Shown here one piece after another: positions 27,593-37,212 of a DNA stretch of 64,000 bases. A program made the position numbers and the translations under genes. The first letter of the stretch is position 1; each line of letters starts with the position of its first letter. The notes under the pieces are model-generated. The model was not told where the DNA came from. It made no database searches and was given only the letters and a program-made list of their open reading frames with translations. Source of the DNA: Vibrio lentus (GTDB lineage: Bacteria; Pseudomonadota; Gammaproteobacteria; Enterobacterales; Vibrionaceae); contig NZ_JAUFQE010000002.1 of assembly GCF_030409755.1 (NCBI RefSeq), positions 1,488,001-1,552,000 of the forward strand, written 5' to 3'.

Positions 27593-29125
27593 TTATTCCT
27601 GATATTTATCGTGCGACGTCGCTATTTTGTAGAATGTCGCTTGGGCATAGTCATCAAGCTCACCGTTGATGTTTTGATTGTAAACACCCGCTTTGAAATA
27701 CATGTAACGCCCACCTTGATCGTAACCACTTTCGCTCATATCAACCATTTGAACAACGTCATCTTTGCCTTCACGCATCAGCGTAACAGTCATCGTGTTA
27801 CCTTTTACATCAATGCGGTAGCTAAACGTCTCGCCAAGTGCAATACCTTGGTCGCCGATCTCTCCTGTCATGTCTCCGACTAAGTTGAAATAGTTATCTG
27901 TGCCTTTGTTGGTATTCTCATGAGCAAAATAAACCGTCCCTGTTTCGTGGTTTGGTAATTTTCGGTAGTAAAGACGAATGGGCTCATCATCTTTATCATG
28001 TATCTGACCAATGATGAAACGGCCAACTTCGTGCGCGTCACCAGTTGTCGTTGTATGATCAATCTTAAGCGTTGCTTCTAAAACACCATCAATCGCGCCT
28101 GCAGCTTTTAGATCTTCAACGGGAGCCGAACTAAATACCCAGTTGTTCTCATTGACACCTTTAGTGCTAATAGATGTATCACCACGACGTAACATCTCAC
28201 GCATCTCTGTACGTGCATATTTCGTATTCTTTGAGGTACGTGTGCCTTTCACGTATGTCTTGAATACCAAGCCACCGTCGTCTGCTGTGTAGAAAATCTC
28301 TGGATGCTGATAACCATTCGCTAAGTTCCATTCAGAGACGTCGTCTGGCTTGCCGTTTTTATCGTGGTCAAAAGGTTGAGATAAATACCATGTCGTTAGA
28401 TCGAAGTTTTCGCTTGGTGCATTACCCGCAAGTGGTGACTTTGGTAGATTAGTCGGTACAGGTAAAGGAGTGCGAGTGTCGCATTTTACTGTAGTTTCAC
28501 AAGGATATACCGCTGGTTCCCCAAAGTTACCTTTACGTAAATCTTTACGTGCTTCCTTTAGTGCTTTAGTTGCTGCGGCCATTTCCGCGATCATCACTTT
28601 CTCAGCTTCAACCACATCATCGGTAATGATATGACTTACCGGACAAGCATTGATTCCACAGTTAATTGCTGCAAGCTCAGTAACTGAGTTCCAACTATTT
28701 TTACTGTTACCGTGACCTACATATTTTACATAGCGCGCTTGTACCGGTTGGAACTGAAAACGCTCTAAGCCAATCACTCTTCCCGAACTTAATTGACCTT
28801 CTAAAATCGTTGTCCAGTTTTCTCCATCAACACTGACGAGCAGATCGAACTTAGACTGGCGTTGGTCCCCTTTACTAAATGAAGCTTGAATCGCATCAAT
28901 TTCAATCACCGAACCGTAATCTAACATTGCCCATTCACCCGCACCGTTTGCAGACCAACGAGTCGTGATATCTTGATCAAAGAGTCGATCAGGGCCGTTG
29001 CCATCGTGGCTGCTAGCCGTAATAACGGTCGGCGTTAAAATATTTGACTTGGTGTTAGAAGCACAACCCGATATTGCGAGAATGATAGAGACAGCTAAGA
29101 CGCTTTTTAATTTGACCTGTTTCAT
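27593..29125 (-). CDS. alyB: CBM32-PL7 alginate lyase, lipoprotein
   Basis: About 510 residues. The lipoprotein signal ends ISG|C. A CBM32/F5-F8 type carbohydrate-binding domain follows (about 25-150, with DGNGPDRLFDQDITTRWSA and QARYVKYVGHG), then a charged helical linker (about 165-205) and a PL7 catalytic domain. PL7 motifs are RTEMREML, IIGQIHD and YMYFKAGVYNQN. The same CBM32-helix-PL7 layout is known from V. splendidus AlyB. It acts on the cell surface. Start at MKQVKL; an earlier frame start would break the signal. Operator-like TTATAATACAA lies 120 bp upstream. Confidence 0.92.
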   Translation of the reverse strand: MKQVKLKSVLAVSIILAISGCASNTKSNILTPTVITASSHDGNGPDRLFDQDITTRWSANGAGEWAMLDYGSVIEIDAIQASFSKGDQRQSKFDLLVSVDGENWTTILEGQLSSGRVIGLERFQFQPVQARYVKYVGHGNSKNSWNSVTELAAINCGINACPVSHIITDDVVEAEKVMIAEMAAATKALKEARKDLRKGNFGEPAVYPCETTVKCDTRTPLPVPTNLPKSPLAGNAPSENFDLTTWYLSQPFDHDKNGKPDDVSEWNLANGYQHPEIFYTADDGGLVFKTYVKGTRTSKNTKYARTEMREMLRRGDTSISTKGVNENNWVFSSAPVEDLKAAGAIDGVLEATLKIDHTTTTGDAHEVGRFIIGQIHDKDDEPIRLYYRKLPNHETGTVYFAHENTNKGTDNYFNLVGDMTGEIGDQGIALGETFSYRIDVKGNTMTVTLMREGKDDVVQMVDMSESGYDQGGRYMYFKAGVYNQNINGELDDYAQATFYKIATSHDKYQE

Positions 29126-29244
29126 ATTGAATCCATTATTGTATTTAAGGTACAGCATTAAGAGCTAAAACGAGATCGACTATGATGACGCTAAAGCCGC
29201 TTAGCTAACTTCATCATCTCGACAAGTTTAAATTTTACATATTC

Positions 29245-29255
29245 TTATAATACAA
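29245..29255. promoter_or_regulatory. Operator-like site before alyB
   Basis: TTATAATACAA, one mismatch from TTGTANTACAA, followed by ATAAATC. It lies about 125 bp before the alyB start codon. Confidence 0.5.
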
Positions 29256-29544
29256 ATAAATCAATTGATAAAAGAAATGAGAAGATGCGCAACTCCACTG
29301 GGATTTTCTGATTTAAAAGTGTGTTGAGAGGCAAATCATAGTCACGATAAATAGTTAAAACCGGCTTAGTTTCTCGTAAAAAACTAAGCACACGAGAGAA
29401 TAAGAAGACTATAAATTCAAATAGAACTGCGCCATAAATTTATTTCCTTTTAAAAGACTCATCGAGTCTCAACAAAAAAACGAGTGCTAAATCACATTAT
29501 CTCCAACCAAGCATTCACTAAAGGCATTCAATCTTTAGATTTAT

Positions 29545-29555
29545 TTGTAATACAA
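29545..29555. promoter_or_regulatory. Perfect operator before a candidate small RNA
   Basis: TTGTAATACAA, followed by TAACCC. A possible extended -10 (TGGTATATT, 29570-29578) lies 15-23 bp downstream on the plus strand. Confidence 0.6.
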
Positions 29556-29584
29556 TAACCCTTAATGTATGGTATATTTGAATC

Positions 29585-29786
29585 ATAACTTAAGTTCTTT
29601 CTGGATGCTTTTGTGCAATTCAAAGTGGTAATTGAAGCAACTCGCTTTAAGGTCATTGAACACGTTTAACGCAGAAACTGTCGGGGGATCTCGTTAATCG
29701 TTATTTCACTTGGATTGTTCATTGGTTTTTCCAGACGGCTAGTCCGAATACGCCCACACAGTCACCAGCTGTGTGGGCTTTTTTTT
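29585..29786 (+). ncRNA. Candidate small RNA of the alginate regulon
   Basis: About 200 nt between a possible extended -10 and a textbook intrinsic terminator (GCCCACACAG 29752-29761 with CTGTGTGGGC 29769-29778, then T8). No credible protein frame lies within. The flanking genes both point left, so this rightward terminator is otherwise unexplained. The putative promoter is next to a perfect TTGTAATACAA operator. Start site is a guess. It may be a base-pairing RNA acting on transporter or porin mRNAs, or a short unrecognised peptide gene. Confidence 0.5.
29752..29786 (+). terminator. Rightward intrinsic terminator with no protein gene before it
   Basis: A 10-bp perfect GC-rich stem, 7-nt loop and eight T: as strong as any terminator in the window. 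Confidence 0.9.
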
Positions 29787-30052
29787 GCTTTTCATTGACG
29801 TTGGGGATGTGATTGCTCAGCTGCACTAACTATCACGCATCAGCACTGCTTTGAAAGGTCGTTCTTAAATGGAAGTAGAAACAGGTAGAGTTTTGCGAAG
29901 GTAGAACAGAAAGAAGCAAAAAGGTAGAGCTAGAAGAGTAGAATTGATGGTAAAAAGCTTTGCGAGGAAGAGTGAAACCGTGGAAGCAAACAGAAAGTTG
30001 TAGATAACGCGGGATTTGAGATAAAACGGGCTTGTAGATAAGACTTTGTGTT

Positions 30053-30113
30053 AAAAAAAACGAACCTCGCGGAGGTATCGCCGTCTAACAGACAAGCAAT
30101 ACCCTGGCGAGGT
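30053..30113 (-). terminator. Large two-part terminator of dehR
   Basis: Outer stem ACCTCGC (30064-30070) with GCGAGGT (30107-30113), inner stem GGTATCGC (30074-30081) with GCAATACC (30096-30103, with one mismatch), then eight T on the minus strand (30053-30060). Confidence 0.85.
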
Positions 30114-30123
30114 CGTACGTCGA

Positions 30124-31005
30124 TTACTTCTCTAGTTTAGCGAAGTAGTCGAAGATTACTGGTACGTCGTTGTTGCCCATGCCAGCGTCAACAGCAGCTT
30201 GTAGGCTTGTTGCAGTACCTTGAGCGATTAGAGACTCAGTACCTAGCTCTTCACAAAGAGCAAGGAAGTAACCAAGGTCTTTGTTAGCGTTAGCAACAGA
30301 GAAACCTAGCTTCTCTTCGCCGTCTACTGCGTAGAACTTACAGAATTGCATGAACGGAGAGTTAGATGGACCTGCAGACATAATGTCAAACAGTTGTTGG
30401 CCATCAACACCAGCGCGTTGAGCAACAGCGAAAGCTTGAGACATGGTCGCAACAGTTGTCATACCCATGAAGTTGTTTACAAGCTTAGTCACGTGACCAG
30501 AACCTAGAGCGCCTAGGTGGAATACGTTTTCGCCTTGCTCTTCAAGAACAGGTTTAACTTTGTTGAACGTTTCCATGTCGCCAGCAGCCATGATGTTCAG
30601 AAGACCATCTTTAGCGTGTGCAGGAGTACGACCTAAAGGTGCGTCGATCATGCCCGCGCCTTTTTCAGCAAGAGCAGCGCCGATTTTCTTAGTAGAAGCA
30701 GGGATAGAAGTACCGAAGTCTACTAGTACTGCGCCTTCTTTGATGCCCGCTAGAACGCCGTCTTCGCCGTAAACGATTTTTTCAACAACAGCTGAAGTTG
30801 TAAGACAAAACTGAACGATGTCACTTGCAGCAGCTAGTTCTTTAGCAGAAGTGAATGCAGTTGCGTTGCCGCGATCTGTAACGCGAGCAACAGCTTCAGC
30901 GCTTAGATCCATTACGTTTACGTGGTAGCCGCGCTTTTGTAGGTTTTCAACCATGTTGCCGCCCATAAGACCTAGGCCAATGAAACCGATTACAGGTTTA
31001 GTCAT
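30124..31005 (-). CDS. dehR: DEH (4-deoxy-L-erythro-5-hexoseulose uronate) reductase
   Basis: About 293 residues of the beta-hydroxyacid dehydrogenase family. N-terminal Rossmann motif GFIGLGLMGGNM, substrate-binding DAPLGRTPAHAKDG, catalytic Lys174 in GHVTKLVNNFM. In the V. splendidus pathway the homologue DehR reduces DEH to KDG. Other members of this family act on 3-hydroxyisobutyrate or tartronate semialdehyde; context decides here. The ATG at 31005 has TGGAG seven bases upstream. TTGTATGATTATA at 31027-31039 overlaps the likely promoter. Confidence 0.88.
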   Translation of the reverse strand: MTKPVIGFIGLGLMGGNMVENLQKRGYHVNVMDLSAEAVARVTDRGNATAFTSAKELAAASDIVQFCLTTSAVVEKIVYGEDGVLAGIKEGAVLVDFGTSIPASTKKIGAALAEKGAGMIDAPLGRTPAHAKDGLLNIMAAGDMETFNKVKPVLEEQGENVFHLGALGSGHVTKLVNNFMGMTTVATMSQAFAVAQRAGVDGQQLFDIMSAGPSNSPFMQFCKFYAVDGEEKLGFSVANANKDLGYFLALCEELGTESLIAQGTATSLQAAVDAGMGNNDVPVIFDYFAKLEK

Positions 31006-31026
31006 GTTCAAACTCCAAATATAGTA

Positions 31027-31039
31027 TTGTATGATTATA
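31027..31039. promoter_or_regulatory. TTGTATGATT motif before dehR
   Basis: TTGTATGATTATA, centred 28 bp from the start codon. On the dehR strand it includes TATAAT, so it may simply be the -10 element; the TATTGTATGATT string is nonetheless shared with the SDR gene promoter. Confidence 0.35.
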
Positions 31040-31574
31040 TGCTCATTATAATAACTACGTATTTCTCGTTACGCAATAGTTTTAGGGCATTGATTCGATG
31101 GTTCGATGTAAGTTGTGACGGGGATTCACTTTACGAGAAAATATGGGTCACGCTTTGTACTTACAGGAACTATTTGCCACTTTAAAAACCGTCTATTGAT
31201 GAAATAACATACGTTAAATGTCATACGATTAGTAAGAACAAGCTACGCCTTTACCTATGTATAGTTCACTACTCCCTTACTCAGCCAGTGATTAAACTGT
31301 TCACAGAAAAGTAAGTCATAACAATTTCTAGGAAACAGGCGTTGGCGCCCTATTCTTCTAACAGAGCGATACATGCGGATCTCGTATATGACTCCTGCAC
31401 ATTTCATTCAACATATTGGTTAAGTACTACTCGGTCTTTGTGTATCAGTGTCCAGATTCAGCCCTTGAACCACTGACTTGGCATCGAGAAGTTATTTATC
31501 TCTGGCCAATCAAGTTTTCTTTCAACCTGATGGGTTTGCCAACTTATCCAACTTAACTAGCTCGCTCGCCAAAC

Positions 31575-31606
31575 AAAAAAACTCCGAGCTTTCACTCGGA
31601 GTTTTT
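31575..31606 (-). terminator. Intrinsic terminator of the PL15 gene
   Basis: AAAAACTCCGAG (31577-31588) pairs with CTCGGAGTTTTT (31595-31606); on the minus strand a T run follows. Confidence 0.85.
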
Positions 31607-31634
31607 AATATCTAGCTTCTGTTACTTCAGCGAA

Positions 31635-33713
31635 TTACAGTTCGATTGAAACCGTTTCGCCATCAACATTGAGCAATAGCGTGTTGCCTTCAAGCTTGTG
31701 AGACACTTCAACTTGCTCGCCTTCGTTCTTATTAGGAACGAGAAGCGTCAGGATGTTGTGCTCTTTCGATGGCTTGAATTCCACTTCCACGTGACGGTGG
31801 ATCTCAAGATCTTTGAACTCGTATGGGTCAACTTCGCCAAAGCCTTCAACGTTCTTAACTGAAGTGATGTTATCAGCAGACTCGTTGATGAAGTTTACGT
31901 CTAGGTGTGCAACTTCGCCACGGATAGTGAAAGACTTGTCTGCCACTTCGTTTGCGAAGGTTGTATGCATTAGCCAAGTCATGTCTTTCTCTTCAGAAAG
32001 CGTTGCCTTGTCTTGCATTACGAATACTTTACCTTGAACGAACCAGACTTTACGCTTGTAAGATTCAATTTCAGGAACGAAGTACTTGTAAGATGCCGTC
32101 GCATCACCTTCAACCATCTTCACATCAGATTCAGTGTCGAAGTCAGAGATAGTGCCGCCCGCTTCGATACAGAAGCGATCTTGGTGGTTTTCGTAGCCTG
32201 TGTTCTTGTTCTCGCCGTACTGACCTTTACCACCGAATAGTGGAAGGTTTTTAGAGAACGTTTGACGACGCCACTTCGTGTGCATATCAACACCGAAACC
32301 ACCGTAGTAACCTGTTACTGACGCTAGCGTTTCACCAAATGCGTGAAGCGTAAATGCGTTTTGGTCACCGTGAGAGTGGCTGATTGAGCCAAACGGAGAA
32401 CATTTGAATACCATGTGAATATGGTTATCACGCTCAGTCATCTTGTTGTGGAATGCAGCCCAACCCGTGATTGGGAATACTTTCAACAGTGGATCGTTCG
32501 ATGGGGCTTTCTCTTCAGGTGCATCCCAAAGGAAGTTAAAACGAAGATCGTCGTAGCCGAAGTCCCACCAACCGAAATTGTAAAATTTCGTGTGAGCTTC
32601 AGTATCACGGCCTTTCAGTTGGTTGTAGTACCAAACGTACTCAGGCTTCTGGTTAACACCTGCGTAGTGCTTGATGTTGTAAGCCAGTTTTAAACCTGGG
32701 AAATCGCCGATTGAAGACTGGTCACAGAAGCTCGCGCGCTTAGAGTGAACAGGCATACAATAAAGCGGGAAGTCACCGGTGTTTTCGTAGAATGTTTTGT
32801 TAAACATGTCTACACCACAGTATGCTTTCAATAGGTCGAATGCTTCGCCTAGGAATGCAGTTTGCGTGTTCCAGTAATCAGGGCCTTCAGCCCAACCGCC
32901 GTCTACACCGCCCCATGGTGGGTAGTGTACTGCGTAGTATTCTAGAGCGTATGCAATGTACTCGCCTGCTTTCGGGTGATCATGGTAAAGCGCGATACAC
33001 GTTGGGATAATAGCAGAAGAGATAGAACGAACACCGTGACTGTTTAGAGGGTTGTTCAATAGATCAACCGTCACTTTCAGGTGGTGCATGATTTCGTCTA
33101 GACGCTCAATCAAAGCATCTTGAACCTGCTGACGTTCTTCATCTGTGAAGTAACCGTGTAACCAGTCGTAACCCCAAGCCATAGCTGCGATGACACGGAA
33201 AGCCGCTTCATCGTTATAACCACGAGAAGTCACACCTTCTGGATCGTACGTAGACAGTTTTAGAGTCCAAGCTTTTGCTTTTGCAATTAACGCTTCGTCT
33301 TCTTTTACAACACCAGCAATCGCTAGGTTACGTGTCGCGTTCAGTGCCATTTGGCAATCAACGTACATTTGACGCCAATAAGGACGCCATAGAGAAGCTT
33401 TACCTACCGTCTCAGCTGGGTAAGCTTGAGGCTCTTCAAAAGGAGCAGTCTCAAGGAACTTAACTGTAGAGTTGTTGTAGAAATCATCAAACATGCAGTG
33501 AGCTTCATCAGCTTTCACTTTCGCTTTGAATTCTTCTAACTGATCAGCTTGAACAAGAAGACGCGGACGTGCTTCGCTCAAGGTGTCTAGGAATGATAGG
33601 TCGAAGTCACGTGTTTGAACTTCGATAGGGAGTAGGTCTACAAGATTACCTGCTGAAGTATCATTCTCCAGCTTCATCTTCCTGATTGCATCAAGAGATT
33701 TTTGGTCGCTCAT
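31635..33713 (-). CDS. oalA: PL15-family oligoalginate lyase (exolytic)
   Basis: A 692-residue protein without signal peptide, so cytoplasmic. It has an N-terminal alpha/alpha barrel (about 70-380) and a heparinase II/III-like beta-sandwich with NNPLNSHGVRS and SPFGSISHSHGDQNAF, the motifs that carry catalytic His in PL15 and related lyases. It releases unsaturated monouronate from oligoalginate. In V. splendidus the PL15 enzyme is OalA. The gene lies 204 bp behind symporter 2, after its terminator, and has its own operator-like site TTGTAGGACAA about 63 bp before the ATG. Confidence 0.85.
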   Translation of the reverse strand: MSDQKSLDAIRKMKLENDTSAGNLVDLLPIEVQTRDFDLSFLDTLSEARPRLLVQADQLEEFKAKVKADEAHCMFDDFYNNSTVKFLETAPFEEPQAYPAETVGKASLWRPYWRQMYVDCQMALNATRNLAIAGVVKEDEALIAKAKAWTLKLSTYDPEGVTSRGYNDEAAFRVIAAMAWGYDWLHGYFTDEERQQVQDALIERLDEIMHHLKVTVDLLNNPLNSHGVRSISSAIIPTCIALYHDHPKAGEYIAYALEYYAVHYPPWGGVDGGWAEGPDYWNTQTAFLGEAFDLLKAYCGVDMFNKTFYENTGDFPLYCMPVHSKRASFCDQSSIGDFPGLKLAYNIKHYAGVNQKPEYVWYYNQLKGRDTEAHTKFYNFGWWDFGYDDLRFNFLWDAPEEKAPSNDPLLKVFPITGWAAFHNKMTERDNHIHMVFKCSPFGSISHSHGDQNAFTLHAFGETLASVTGYYGGFGVDMHTKWRRQTFSKNLPLFGGKGQYGENKNTGYENHQDRFCIEAGGTISDFDTESDVKMVEGDATASYKYFVPEIESYKRKVWFVQGKVFVMQDKATLSEEKDMTWLMHTTFANEVADKSFTIRGEVAHLDVNFINESADNITSVKNVEGFGEVDPYEFKDLEIHRHVEVEFKPSKEHNILTLLVPNKNEGEQVEVSHKLEGNTLLLNVDGETVSIEL

Positions 33714-33770
33714 TCTAACTCACTTATTTTTCAAGTTGATTGAAAGGAATTAGCAATAATATACGTCTTA

Positions 33771-33781
33771 TTGTAGGACAA
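33771..33781. promoter_or_regulatory. Operator-like site before oalA
   Basis: TTGTAGGACAA, one mismatch from the palindrome, centred 63 bp before the start codon. Confidence 0.55.
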
Positions 33782-33879
33782 TTGAATGTATTTCGATTCA
33801 ATCGTACAATTTTTTACAGTTTTCGTGATTTGGGTCTGATGTTGTAAGGCTGACACGTTTACTCGATTCGCAAAGCAAA

Positions 33880-33910
33880 AAAATGCGACGCCCTTTCGAG
33901 TCGTCGCATT
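33880..33910 (-). terminator. Intrinsic terminator of symporter 2
   Basis: AATGCGACG (33882-33890) pairs with CGTCGCATT (33902-33910); a T run follows on the minus strand. It lies directly after the stop codon at 33918. Confidence 0.8.
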
Positions 33911-33917
33911 CTATGGT

Positions 33918-35696
33918 TTAGCTTTCGGTTACTGCTTTCGCCTGCTTGCCGCCGTCATCAACCGCTTTAACCAGTAGTACACCAACACCACCAACAATCA
34001 CACCACAAAGGATGAAGACTAGACGCCCCCACATTGGGTTAGTGAGTAGAGCCATTAGCATGATACCAACACCTGCTACCGCAATCAGTTTACCAAGCAT
34101 TTCACGCTGTTTGTTATCCAATGCTTTCTGCTCAGCCGACTCAGCAACAAGTGGCGTTGCTAGGTTGCCAAAGAACTTATCAACGTCGGCTTGACGCTTC
34201 TCAGTTAATGGCTTGTAGAACAGAGTCGATAGGATGAAGAAACCACCTGTCAGTGTGATATGACCAATTAGACCAATTGCAACTTTAACATCAGACCATT
34301 CACGGCTTGTTAGCTCTTCTAGACCGAAGACTGAAGACACCATTTCAGCATTAACAACAAAACCTACGTAGTAAGAGACTAAAGCACCGACCACTAGCGT
34401 ACCCCAACCAGCCCAGTCCGGAGTCTTCTTAATAAAGAAGCCAAGGAATGCAGGGATTGTCATTGGGAAGCCGATTAGAGCGCCGACATACATCATTGTA
34501 TCGAACAGGCTCAAACCTTTAAGCGAGTTGATGAACTGCGCGATAAGAATAATAGCGATACCAAAGACTGCAGAAGTAATCTTAGAAACAGTTACTAGCT
34601 CTTTTTCACTTGCCGTACCTTTACGAACGATTGGTTCATAGAAGTTCTTAACAAAGATACCTGAGTTACGGTTTAGGCCAGAGTCCATTGAAGACATTGT
34701 CGCGGCAAACATAGCAGCAACTAGAAGACCAACCATACCTGCTGGCATGTATTCTTGTACGAAGTATAGGTATGCAAAGTCACCCGCTTTTTTACCTGCA
34801 TCTGGGTAAGCTGCTGCTAGGTCGACACCTTGACCTGCAATGTACCAAGAAGGCATGAACCAGATGAATACACCACAAAGCATGAGTACACAGGCTAACA
34901 ATGCCGCTTTCTTAGCGTTCTTTGAGTCTTTAGCCGCTAGGTAACGGTAAGAGTTAAGCATGTTGTTAGTAATAGAGAACTGCTTCACGAAGATGAAGAA
35001 TGCCCAAATACTGAAGATGCTTAGGTAGTTAATGTTATTACCAGAAAGGAAAGAACCGCCTTCCGCTACCGGGAAGTTATTCACGATTTCACCAACACCG
35101 CCGCCTTGAACTACTGCTACAACAGCACATGTCACGGTTACTGCCATGATGATAACCATCTGCATAAAGTCAGATGCGATTACCGCCCATGAGCCACCCG
35201 TTACAGACATGGCCAATACAACCAAACCGGTAATCCAGATAGTGGCTGTCATGTCGAAGCCGAAGATACCCGAAGCGATGATTGCCAGTGCGTTTAACCA
35301 TACACCCGCAGAAACAACACTGTTTGGCATTGAAGACCAAGTGAATACTTGTTCGTTAGTCGCACCGAAACGCATACGAATTGCTTCGATTACCGTTACT
35401 ACACGTAGCTGGCGGAATTTAGGAGCGAAGTATGCAAAGTTCATGAAGTAACCAAATGCGTTGGCTACGAAGATGACCGCTACTGCAAAACCATCGTTAT
35501 ACGCTTTACCTGCCGCACCGGTGAATGTCCATGCACTAAACTGGGTCATAAAAGCGGTTGCACCAACCATCCACCACAACATATTACCGCCCCCGCGGAA
35601 GTAGTCACTGGTGGTACTTGTAAATGTTCTAAACATCCAACCTATCGCAATCAAGAATAGGAAATAAATGCCAACAATAATCGTGTTGAGTTCCAT
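33918..35696 (-). CDS. SSS-family sodium/oligoalginate symporter (Toa type), copy 2
   Basis: A 592-residue polytopic membrane protein, very close to copy 1 (the first 60 residues are almost the same) with differences concentrated in a few loops. The likely role is oligoalginate or DEH uptake. ATG with AAAGGAC upstream. The promoter region also matches copy 1 over the operator and its flank, showing that gene and control region were duplicated together. Its own terminator separates it from oalA. Confidence 0.85.
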   Translation of the reverse strand: MELNTIIVGIYFLFLIAIGWMFRTFTSTTSDYFRGGGNMLWWMVGATAFMTQFSAWTFTGAAGKAYNDGFAVAVIFVANAFGYFMNFAYFAPKFRQLRVVTVIEAIRMRFGATNEQVFTWSSMPNSVVSAGVWLNALAIIASGIFGFDMTATIWITGLVVLAMSVTGGSWAVIASDFMQMVIIMAVTVTCAVVAVVQGGGVGEIVNNFPVAEGGSFLSGNNINYLSIFSIWAFFIFVKQFSITNNMLNSYRYLAAKDSKNAKKAALLACVLMLCGVFIWFMPSWYIAGQGVDLAAAYPDAGKKAGDFAYLYFVQEYMPAGMVGLLVAAMFAATMSSMDSGLNRNSGIFVKNFYEPIVRKGTASEKELVTVSKITSAVFGIAIILIAQFINSLKGLSLFDTMMYVGALIGFPMTIPAFLGFFIKKTPDWAGWGTLVVGALVSYYVGFVVNAEMVSSVFGLEELTSREWSDVKVAIGLIGHITLTGGFFILSTLFYKPLTEKRQADVDKFFGNLATPLVAESAEQKALDNKQREMLGKLIAVAGVGIMLMALLTNPMWGRLVFILCGVIVGGVGVLLVKAVDDGGKQAKAVTES

Positions 35697-35755
35697 CGTG
35701 TGTCCTTTGTCCGTTTTAATTTGTTACGAGGACTATAGGAAATTCGACCCTTTAT

Positions 35756-35766
35756 TTGTAGTACAA
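35756..35766. promoter_or_regulatory. Perfect operator before symporter 2
   Basis: TTGTAGTACAA, centred 65 bp before the start codon, the same distance as at symporter 1, with the same ACAATAATCCAAAT flank. Confidence 0.7.
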
Positions 35767-36366
35767 TAATCCAAATAAGTGATGGTGATCTTATTTTGAT
35801 TGATTAAGTTAATTATATATATGACATAGGATGGAATATGACCAATTCATCAAGGCAATCACTGATATTTTAGATAAAAATTTGACCAATCAAAAAATAA
35901 AACAAAATAATAATTTAAAATCAGACACTTACATAAACAAGTAAGACTTTACGCACTAAATTAAAAATGCAACCAAATACATATAAATATAAAGTCCTCA
36001 AAAATAATCAAAGCCAAGCCAAAGGACAACCCAGCCCATTAATCACACAATAAACCAGTGTTTTTATCGAAATCGAGCGGGTAATATCATTAGAATTCAA
36101 TTTAAATATCTAAATATTAAATCCACGAACCCTGTTTGTGTTATCCCAGATTTAGAATACTTAGAAGTAAAAAATCCCGGCTGTCGCATAACTATTTGTC
36201 TGATACGGACAGTCTAAAAATGTGTGTTTAGAACGATACTTGGGGATTGTTACCCAGACGTTAAAAATAAGGCGGGTTGTAACGAGGAAGAATAGCTTAA
36301 CTGACGTAGCGAAAAGGCTGACCCAAAATAGTGCTACAGATGGTGCAACAAGCGGCCTAAAAACCC

Positions 36367-36395
36367 AAAAAGGCATGCACTTGGCATACCTTTTT
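36367..36395 (-). terminator. Intrinsic terminator of FCD regulator 2
   Basis: AAAAAGGCATGC (36367-36378) pairs with GCATACCTTTTT (36384-36395), one mismatch. Confidence 0.7.
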
Positions 36396-36467
36396 AAATC
36401 ATTTATCTGAGCGTGTGCCTGTTCATCTCGATGTGAGATGGCTTAGGTGCGCTTTAAATCATTTCTA

Positions 36468-37184
36468 CTACGCTGTAGCCAAACGGTGGTTGGCATCTTG
36501 CAAGTGAACGGCAGAAGCAATTCTAGCCTTGTCACAATCACCGGCCATGATAGCTTCATAAATTCTGCGGTGTTCATTGATACATGTGCTTCCCTCTTCA
36601 GAAGAATGCACGATGAAGTTAACAAACATCGTAGTCAGAATATTGCCGAACGGTAGATAGAAGTCGTTACCTGTCGCATTGAAGATCAAGCTATGGAAAC
36701 GAGTATCAATGTCTGTCCAACGTTCTTGGTCAAACACTTCAGCTTGATCTACTTCTACCATCTTTTGGAAGATCTCTGAAAGCTCGATACGTTGTTCAGC
36801 CGTCGCAAATTTTGCCGCCAATGCACACGCTTCAGGTTCAATCGCACGGCGAAGGCCTAAGAACTGTGAACAGAATTGGTCTACGTCGGTTAGGCCGTCC
36901 ATCCATTCAATCAGTTGAGGATCAAGGAAGTTCCAGTATGCGCGGTCTACTACACGAGTACCGATTTTCGGGCGGGACTCTAATAAACCTTTAGAGGTCA
37001 ATAGTTTAACTGCTTCACGAAGTGCCGTTCGGCTGATACCAAACTGTTCACACAACGCCATTTCACCAGGAATAATAGAACCTTGTGGCAGTTCGCCAGA
37101 CAAGATTCCACGAGCGATTTCACGCGCTACTTGCACGTGCAGGCTGCGCTTCGAGCCCGAAATTGAATTAAAAGTGGTAACCAT
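36468..37184 (-). CDS. FadR-subfamily GntR regulator (FCD domain), copy 2
   Basis: A 238-residue near-twin of copy 1; the DNA-binding domains are almost the same residue for residue (from HVQVAREIARGILSG onward), so both should read the same operator. Differences lie in the FCD domain and termini, which could give different effector response. The promoter shares ATGTATTATTTAA with copy 1. It is divergent from the PhnD gene with 265 bp between. Confidence 0.88.
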   Translation of the reverse strand: MVTTFNSISGSKRSLHVQVAREIARGILSGELPQGSIIPGEMALCEQFGISRTALREAVKLLTSKGLLESRPKIGTRVVDRAYWNFLDPQLIEWMDGLTDVDQFCSQFLGLRRAIEPEACALAAKFATAEQRIELSEIFQKMVEVDQAEVFDQERWTDIDTRFHSLIFNATGNDFYLPFGNILTTMFVNFIVHSSEEGSTCINEHRRIYEAIMAGDCDKARIASAVHLQDANHRLATA

Positions 37185-37212
37185 AAGTTCACTTATTTTA
37201 TATGTTATGTTT

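Larger units (their letters stand above)
29126..30123. other. 1-kb region between alyB and dehR
   Basis: No protein gene. It holds the alyB promoter region, a candidate small RNA on the plus strand with a perfect operator, and the large dehR terminator. The stretch 29800-30050 is A/G-rich and I see nothing in it. Confidence 0.6.
31006..31634. other. Intergenic region between oalA and dehR
   Basis: About 630 bp. The left end is the dehR promoter; the right end holds the oalA terminator. Between about 31100 and 31570 I see no gene, repeat or operator. Confidence 0.5.
35697..36467. other. 770-bp AT-rich region between symporter 2 and FCD regulator 2
   Basis: Apart from the symporter operator (35756-35766) and the FCD 2 terminator (36367-36395), I see no gene. 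Short frames at 36161-36410 on both strands lack ribosome-binding sites and family resemblance. Confidence 0.5.

Noticed and set aside
36161..36410. Short overlapping frames on both strands after symporter 2
   Set aside because: No ribosome-binding sites, no resemblance to known proteins, and the region reads like ordinary spacer DNA.
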